From Pseudomonas sp. AOB-7 (GTDB taxonomy: Bacteria > Pseudomonadota > Gammaproteobacteria > Pseudomonadales > Pseudomonadaceae): a DNA stretch of 64,000 nucleotides. The position numbers were made by a program, and so were the translations under genes. Below the pieces are notes generated by a model. The model saw only the letters and a list, made by a program, of their open reading frames with translations, made no database searches and was not told the origin of the DNA. The stretch spans positions 1-64,000 of the forward strand of contig NZ_RFFK01000010.1 of assembly GCF_003696305.1 (NCBI RefSeq). The letters run 5' to 3'. Positions 58,566 through 64,000 of this stretch are shown here, piece after piece (the first letter of the stretch is position 1; every line of letters starts with the position of its first letter).

Positions 58566-58725
58566 GGCACACGACGACGGCCCCTCGCCGGCCGTCGCCG
58601 CGTTATCATCCCCCGCCATGACGGCATGCCCTCCCTCATCCGGCGCCTCGCGCCACCTTCTCCCGTAAGGAGATGGCCATCGAGGAAGGCGTCGCGCCGC
58701 GACTTTCGAGCTAAGGGGGATCGAC

Positions 58726-59955
58726 ATGCTCAACGGCCTGTGGCTGAGCTTTTTCCTGGTGGCGGCGGTGGCGGGCTTCTCGCGCTGGCTGCTCGGTGGC
58801 GACCCGGCGGTGTTCGGCGCCATGGTCGAGAGCCTGTTCGCCATGGCCAAGCTGTCGGTGGAGGTGATGGTGCTGCTGTTCGGCACCATGACCCTGTGGC
58901 TCGGCCTGTTGCGCATCGCCGAACAGGCTGGCCTGGTCGACGCCCTGGCGCGGCTGCTCGGCCCGCTGTTCGCCCGCCTGATGCCGGAGGTGCCGCGCGG
59001 CCACCCGGCGCTCGGCCTGATTACCATGAACTTCGCCGCCAACGGCCTGGGCCTGGACAACGCCGCCACGCCGATCGGCCTCAAGGCCATGCGCAGCCTG
59101 CAGGAGCTCAACCCCAGTAGCACCACGGCGAGCAACGCGCAGATCCTCTTCCTGGTGCTCAACGCCTCGTCGCTGACCCTGCTGCCGGTGTCGATCTTCA
59201 TGTACCGGGTGCAGCAGGGCGCGGCCGACCCGACCCTAGTGTTCCTGCCGATCCTGCTGGCCACCAGCGCCTCGACCCTGGTCGGCCTGCTGTCGGTGGC
59301 GCTGATGCAGCGTCTGCGCCTGTGGGATCCGGTGGTGCTGGCCTACCTGATTCCCGGGGCGCTGCTGCTGGGCGGCTTCATGGCGCTGCTCGCCAGCCTC
59401 AGCGCCACCGCGCTGGCGGCGCTGTCCTCGCTGCTCGGCAACCTGACCCTGTTCGGCGTGATCCTGACCTTCCTGCTGGTCGGCGCGCTGAAGAAGGTGG
59501 CGGTCTACGAACAGTTCGTCGAGGGCGCCCGCGAGGGCTTCGACGTGGCCAAGAGCCTGTTGCCCTACCTGGTCGCCATGCTCTGCGCGATCGGCGTGCT
59601 GCGCGCCTCCGGCGCGCTGGAGCTGGGCCTCGACGGCATTCGCTGGCTGGTCGAGTGGGGCGGCTGGGACACCCGCTTCGTCGACGCCCTGCCCACCGCG
59701 CTGGTCAAGCCGTTCTCCGGCAGTGCGGCGCGCGCCATGCTCATCGAAACCATGCAGACCCACGGCGTCGACAGCTTCGCGGCGCTGGCCGCGGCGACCG
59801 TCCAGGGCAGCACCGAGACCACCTTCTACGTGCTGGCGGTGTACTTCGGCGCAGTCGGCATCCAGCGCGTGCGCCACGCCGTGGGCTGCGCCCTGCTGGC
59901 CGAACTGGCCGGGGTGGTGGCGGCTATCGGCGTGACCTACTGGTTCTTCGGCTGA
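58726..59955 (+). CDS. SpmA-SpmB fusion membrane protein (nucleoside-recognition/Gate domains)
   Basis: A 409-residue membrane protein joining spore maturation proteins A and B in one chain: SpmA-like half to about residue 215 (FAANGLGLDNAATPIGLKAM; NAQILFLVLNASSLTLLP) and SpmB-like half after it (ALVKPFSGSAARAMLIE; GSTETTFYVLAVYFGAVG). Such fusions occur in non-sporulating proteobacteria; the substrate is not known. Confidence 0.92.
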   Translation: MLNGLWLSFFLVAAVAGFSRWLLGGDPAVFGAMVESLFAMAKLSVEVMVLLFGTMTLWLGLLRIAEQAGLVDALARLLGPLFARLMPEVPRGHPALGLITMNFAANGLGLDNAATPIGLKAMRSLQELNPSSTTASNAQILFLVLNASSLTLLPVSIFMYRVQQGAADPTLVFLPILLATSASTLVGLLSVALMQRLRLWDPVVLAYLIPGALLLGGFMALLASLSATALAALSSLLGNLTLFGVILTFLLVGALKKVAVYEQFVEGAREGFDVAKSLLPYLVAMLCAIGVLRASGALELGLDGIRWLVEWGGWDTRFVDALPTALVKPFSGSAARAMLIETMQTHGVDSFAALAAATVQGSTETTFYVLAVYFGAVGIQRVRHAVGCALLAELAGVVAAIGVTYWFFG

Positions 59956-59961
59956 GGCCGC

Positions 59962-60543
59962 TCATTCGGCGAAACCGAGCTTGCTGCCGGCCCAGCTCAG
60001 CAGCGGGTCGGCGTGCCGGTGGGCGCGCAATGCGGTGAGCTTGGGCGCGATAAAGGCGGCGAAATCTTCGCCCCGTTCGAAGTAGACGCCGGTGAAGATG
60101 GCGAACAGCGACTTGTTGCCGACGGTGGCATAGAACAGGTTGCCCACCGGCTCGCCGTCCTAGGTCAGCAGCTTGAGGCTGGCGCGGCTGGCGAGCTCCA
60201 GCTCGAATTCCAGCTCCTGCTCGACCAGGCCGCTGTCGCGCAGGCCGAACGAGGCGCCGAAGGTCTCGGCGTAGCTGGTCATCAGCGCATCGCTGGCGCG
60301 CGGGTAGAGCGAGACGCCGCTGTAGAGGTAGAACCAGTCGCTGCCGGCGCTCTCGAAGCTGAGGTCGATGCTGCGCGCGGCGTAGCTCACCAGCTTCTCG
60401 TAACGCCCCGCGGCGGGCGCCTGGTAGGCGGCGAAATCTGCAGCGCTGAGCAGCAGGCGGCGCTCCTCGGCGAGCGGCGGCTCACTGTCGAAACACCCGC
60501 CGAGCGACAGCGCGGCGAACAAGAGCAGCAGCATCCTGAACAT
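59962..60543 (-). pseudogene. Lipoprotein gene interrupted by an in-frame TAG
   Basis: One reading frame of 194 codons starting at ATG 60543 (GGAGG 6 bases upstream). It encodes a lipoprotein signal MFRMLLLLFAALSLGGC and a soluble domain. A TAG at 60162-60160 stops it after residue 127 (LKLLT). The same frame then continues without another stop: DGEPVGNLFYATVGNKSLFAIFTGVYFERGEDF, here split for length, to KLGFAE, which reads like genuine protein. So either the gene carries a nonsense mutation or the base is a sequencing error. Family not recognised. Confidence 0.75.
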
Positions 60544-60833
60544 GACTATCCTCCCTGAATAAGCCCCGCCAGCTTGCCCGATCCCCCCGCGCCTCGCCAG
60601 CCACGGCCGGCCTGGCTGTGCGCGGCGCCACACCATTCGTCCCGCTGGCGTGAATCGCCATGGCCGCTGGCGAGTTCCGCCACTGCCAGAGGGCGAGCCT
60701 GTGCCTAGCCTGGCGCCGGGCTGCAAACAATAACCACAAGGCCCGTTTATCAAGTGGCCACGCCCGTCGCGGTGGGGCCCTTTCGGCAGTTGAACGGGCC
60801 AGGGCGGATGCCGCGATCCGCCGGGAGACTGCT

Positions 60834-61811
60834 ATGCGCGTTCTGATCACCGGCGCGGCCGGCTTTATCGGCCATCAGCTGCTCGACGAGCTGGCCATCC
60901 AGCATCCCAACTGGACGCTGATCGCCGCCGACATCCGCCCGCTTGACAGTCGCGGCCTGAAGGCCAACGTCGAGCCGGTGCTGCTGGACATGGGCCGCCC
61001 GGCCCAGGTGCGCGCCTGCATAAGCGGCTGGAAGCCGGACGCCATCGTCCACCTGGCCACGGTGATCCGTCCGCCGCGCGACATGAGCGAGGCGCACCTG
61101 CACGCCATCGAGGTCGGCGGCACCCAATGCCTGGTGGACAGCGCCGTCGCCAACGGCGTGCGCCAACTGGTGGTGACCAGCTCCGGCGCCGCCTACGGCT
61201 ACGCCGCGGACAACGCCGAGTGGATCGATGAAGACCAGCCGCTGCGCGGCCACCCGCATTTCGCCTACGCCAGGCACAAGCTGGAGATCGAGCAACTGCT
61301 GGCGCGCTGCCGCGAGGCACATCCGCAGCTGCGCCAACTGGTGCTGCGCCCCGGCACCATCCTCGGCAAGCGCCTGAACAACCCGATCAGCGACCTGTTC
61401 AAGAAACGCGCGGTGCTCGGCGTGCGCGGTCACGCCAGCCGCTTCGTGTTCATCTGGGAACAGGACGTGGTCGGCATCATCCGCCAGGGCCTGGAGGAGG
61501 CTCGCGAGGGCATCTATAACCTGGCCGGCGACGGCGCGCTGAGCCTCAAGGAAATCGCCGCGATCCTCGGCAAGCCCTACCGGCCGCTGCCGGCGGCGCT
61601 GCTCGGCGGCGCGCTGCGCCTCCTCAAGCCGCTGGGGTTGAGCCAGTACGGCCCGGAGCAACTGGACTTCCTGCGCTACCGGCCGGTACTGACCAACCAG
61701 CGGCTGAAGCAGGAGTTCGGCTACCAGCCGCGCTATTCCAGCCGCGAAGCCTTCCTCGCCTTCCTCGCCGCCCAGGGCATCAGCTACCGCTCAGACGAAA
61801 GCCGACCTTGA
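60834..61811 (+). CDS. NAD-dependent epimerase/dehydratase (SDR family)
   Basis: A 325-residue extended SDR enzyme. The dinucleotide motif GAAGFIG lies at residues 8-14; the active-site serine is in TSSGAAYGY and the Tyr/Lys pair in YARHK. Typical sugar-nucleotide epimerase architecture, but the substrate cannot be told. GGGAG lies 9 bases before ATG 60834. Its 3' end overlaps the convergent dodecin gene by 32 bases. Confidence 0.9.
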   Translation: MRVLITGAAGFIGHQLLDELAIQHPNWTLIAADIRPLDSRGLKANVEPVLLDMGRPAQVRACISGWKPDAIVHLATVIRPPRDMSEAHLHAIEVGGTQCLVDSAVANGVRQLVVTSSGAAYGYAADNAEWIDEDQPLRGHPHFAYARHKLEIEQLLARCREAHPQLRQLVLRPGTILGKRLNNPISDLFKKRAVLGVRGHASRFVFIWEQDVVGIIRQGLEEAREGIYNLAGDGALSLKEIAAILGKPYRPLPAALLGGALRLLKPLGLSQYGPEQLDFLRYRPVLTNQRLKQEFGYQPRYSSREAFLAFLAAQGISYRSDESRP

Positions 61812-61995
61812 GCTCGACCTGGTAGTGCGCCACCTTGCCGTCGAGGATATGCCCGCGGGTGTCGATGACTTCGAACCAGTCCATATTGCGCACGGTCTTG
61901 GCGCATTCGGCCAGGGCGTTCTGGATGGCGTCCTCGATGCTGATCTTGGAGGTGCCGACGATTTCGATCTTCTTGTAGGTGCGATGGTCGGACAT
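61780..61995 (-). CDS. Dodecin, flavin-storage protein
   Basis: A 71-residue dodecin, a hollow dodecameric flavin binder. YKKIEIVGTSKISIEDAIQNAL and the flavin-stacking tryptophan in NMDWFEVIDTRGHI, then HYQVELKVGFRL, are diagnostic. ATG 61995 is chosen by family length. Confidence 0.95.
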   Translation of the reverse strand: MSDHRTYKKIEIVGTSKISIEDAIQNALAECAKTVRNMDWFEVIDTRGHILDGKVAHYQVELKVGFRLSGS

Positions 61996-62062
61996 GCTGT
62001 GCGCTCCGCAGTGGGCCTGCAGCAAGCCTAGACCACGCCGCAGGGGTTGCGCGCGCGCCGTG

Positions 62063-62950
62063 CTAGGCCTGCAGCTCGCGCGTCAACCAGGCGGCCAGGC
62101 GCTCGGCGCGTGGATCGCGGACGCGCCCCGGCACCCACAGCGCCAGGCGCGCCTCGGTGGCGACGAAGCCCCAGGGCGCGACCAGGCGACCGGCGGCCAA
62201 ATCGTCGGCCACCAGCGGCTGCGGCGCGATGGCCACGCCGAGACCGGCGGCAGCCGCCTCCAGCAGGTAGTAGAGGTGCTCGAAACCCTGGCCCTGCTGC
62301 AGCCGCGCCGGCTCCAGGCCCTGCGCCGCGGCCCACTGCGGCCAGGCCTGGGGACGCGAGGCGGTGTGTAGCAGCGGCTCGTCGAGCAGCGTCGCGGCAG
62401 GCGCCCCCTGCAGGCGCGCATAGCCGGCAAAGCGCGGGCTCAGCACCGGCCCGATCCGTTCGATATCGAGCTCGTGCACCTGCATGTCCGCCGGCCAGGG
62501 CGGCGCGGCGAAGCACAGGGTGGCGTCCACTCCGGGGCGGCGCGGGTCCAACTCGCCCTCGCTGGCCGACAGCTGCAGGCGCAGCTCCGGCAGCTCGCGG
62601 TTGAGGCGATCCAGGCGCGGGATAAACCAGCGCGCCAGCAGGCTGCCGGGGCAACCGAGCACGAAGGGCGCGCCGTCCTGACGCTGGCGCAGCTCGGCAC
62701 AGACGCCGCGCAGGCGCTCGAAGGCATCGCTGGCCGCATCGCGCAGGCGCATGCCGGCATCGGTGAGTTTCACGCCGCGGCCGTCCTTGTCGAACAGGCT
62801 GACGCCGAGCTGTTCTTCCAGCGCACGAATCTGCCGGCTCACCGCGCCATGGGTGACATGCAGCTCCTCGCCGGCGCGGCTGATGCTCTGCAGGCGGGCG
62901 GCGGCCTCGAAGGCGCGCAGGGCATTCAGCGGGGGCAGTTCGCGATTCAT
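62063..62950 (-). CDS. trpI: LysR-type activator of tryptophan synthase genes, TrpI
   Basis: A 295-residue LysR regulator: N-terminal helix-turn-helix (LNALRAFEAAARLQSISRAGEELHVTHG, here over 20 residues only in the protein) and a substrate-binding effector domain. Position, divergent from trpB with 130 bases between the starts, identifies it as TrpI, which activates trpBA in response to indoleglycerol phosphate in Pseudomonas. Confidence 0.93.
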   Translation of the reverse strand: MNRELPPLNALRAFEAAARLQSISRAGEELHVTHGAVSRQIRALEEQLGVSLFDKDGRGVKLTDAGMRLRDAASDAFERLRGVCAELRQRQDGAPFVLGCPGSLLARWFIPRLDRLNRELPELRLQLSASEGELDPRRPGVDATLCFAAPPWPADMQVHELDIERIGPVLSPRFAGYARLQGAPAATLLDEPLLHTASRPQAWPQWAAAQGLEPARLQQGQGFEHLYYLLEAAAAGLGVAIAPQPLVADDLAAGRLVAPWGFVATEARLALWVPGRVRDPRAERLAAWLTRELQA

Positions 62951-63014
62951 TGATTTGTGATTTTTCCTGACAGTTCAGGGCAATCTAATCGCTTTTCAGC
63001 CTGCCCGCCAGGGG

Positions 63015-63020
63015 TAGAAT
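63015..63020 (+). promoter_or_regulatory. Possible -10 box of trpB promoter
   Basis: TAGAAT, with a weak TTTTCA 16 bases upstream (62993-62998), 60 bases before the trpB start. TrpI sites should overlap this 130-base region but were not resolved. Confidence 0.4.
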
Positions 63021-63080
63021 GGCGCCATTGCCAAACCTCCTGCCCGCTCGTGGGCAGAGGCCCCAGACAGGAGCTCGACC

Positions 63081-64000
63081 ATGACCTCATTTCGCACCGG
63101 CCCCGACGCGCGCGGCCTGTTCGGCCGCTTCGGCGGTCAGTTCGTCGCCGAAACCCTGATGCCGCTGATCAACTCGCTGGCCGCCGAATACGAGAAGGCC
63201 AAGAGTGATCCAGCCTTCCTCGAAGAACTGGCCTACTTCCAGCGCGACTACATCGGCCGCGCCAGCCCGCTGTACCATGCCGAGCGCCTCTCCGAGCACT
63301 TCGGCGGGGCGAAGATCTACCTCAAGCGCGAAGACCTCAACCACACCGGCGCGCACAAGATCAACAACTGCATCGGCCAGATCCTCCTGGCCAAGCGCAT
63401 GGGCAAGCAGCGCATCATCGCCGAGACCGGCGCCGGCATGCACGGCGTGGCCACCGCCACGGTGGCCGCGCGCTTCGGCATGCAGTGCGTGGTGTACATG
63501 GGCACCACCGACATCGACCGCCAGCAGGCCAACGTCTTTCGCATGAAGTTGCTCGGCGCCGAAGTGATCCCGGTCACCGCCGGCACCGGCACCCTCAAGG
63601 ATGCGATGAACGAAGCCTTGCGCGACTGGGTGACCAACGTCCACAACACCTTCTACCTGATCGGCACCGCCGCCGGCCCGCACCCGTACCCGGCCATGGT
63701 GCGCGACTTCCAGTCGGTGATCGGCAACGAGGTGCGCGAGCAGATCCTGGCGAAGGAAGGGCGTCTGCCCGACTCGCTGGTGGCCTGCATCGGCGGCGGT
63801 TCCAACGCCATCGGCCTGTTCCACCCCTTCCTCGACGATGTCGGCGTGCAGATCGTCGGCGTCGAGGCGGCCGGCCACGGTGTCGATACCGGCAAGCATG
63901 CGGCGAGCATGGCCGGTGGCGCGCCGGGCGTGCTGCACGGCAACCGCACCTTCCTGCTGCAGGACGATGACGGCCAGATCACCGATGCCCACTCGATTTC
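63081..64000 (+). CDS. trpB: Tryptophan synthase beta subunit, 3' end outside window
   Basis: The first 306 codons of trpB. The enzyme joins indole and serine to give tryptophan, using pyridoxal phosphate. The PLP lysine is K93 in GAHKINN, the catalytic glutamate E115 in AETGAGMHG, and the phosphate-binding loop GGGSNAIG is present. CAGGAG lies upstream of ATG 63081. Reads off the right edge; trpA should follow. Confidence 0.97.
   Translation, partial: MTSFRTGPDARGLFGRFGGQFVAETLMPLINSLAAEYEKAKSDPAFLEELAYFQRDYIGRASPLYHAERLSEHFGGAKIYLKREDLNHTGAHKINNCIGQILLAKRMGKQRIIAETGAGMHGVATATVAARFGMQCVVYMGTTDIDRQQANVFRMKLLGAEVIPVTAGTGTLKDAMNEALRDWVTNVHNTFYLIGTAAGPHPYPAMVRDFQSVIGNEVREQILAKEGRLPDSLVACIGGGSNAIGLFHPFLDDVGVQIVGVEAAGHGVDTGKHAASMAGGAPGVLHGNRTFLLQDDDGQITDAHSI

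Overview
The window is high-GC DNA that reads as a Pseudomonas chromosome. It has a type VI secretion cluster with the gene order of the Pseudomonas aeruginosa H2 (HSI-2) locus, the typical Pseudomonas divergent trpI/trpB pair, REP-type hairpins and sigma-54 regulators. The species cannot be named from the sequence alone.

1-23774 (minus strand): one long T6SS operon read right to left: tssA, tssB, tssC, tssE, [PAAR, putative effector, putative immunity protein, membrane protein], tssF, tssG, clpV, sfa (sigma-54 activator), [DUF805 membrane protein], a 44-residue lipoprotein, fha, tssJ, tssK, tssL, tssM, stp1 (PP2C phosphatase), stk1 (kinase), vgrG (cut by the window edge). The bracketed genes are insertions relative to the HSI-2 order. 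The first is an A/T-richer cargo module. About 80 bases upstream of tssA lie four TGCGCA-type palindromes spaced exactly 12 bases apart.

24219-25133: a hexose-6-phosphate mutarotase gene on the minus strand.

25276-53727: a secretion island. It starts with a periplasmic adaptor, an ABC ATPase and two MacB-like permeases, followed by a type II secretion operon (gspE F G H I J K L M, an HR-domain GspC-like gene, and a lipoprotein secretin gspD). Two paralogous large secreted proteins follow, each behind a near-identical sigma-54-like promoter and a long leader. Convergent to them is a secreted zinc metalloprotease whose leader carries a probable c-di-GMP-I riboswitch. A VpsR-like sigma-54 activator and gspA-gspB close the island. 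My reading, which is inference, is a c-di-GMP-linked type II secretion system encoded with its own substrates and regulator.

53836-64000: ordinary chromosomal genes. They are a tripartite TRAP transporter (dctM, dctQ and divergent dctP), a YciA-like thioesterase, a DUF1328 protein, an Ivy-type lysozyme inhibitor, a SpmA/SpmB fusion, a lipoprotein gene broken by an in-frame TAG, an NAD-dependent epimerase, dodecin, trpI and the 5' part of trpB.
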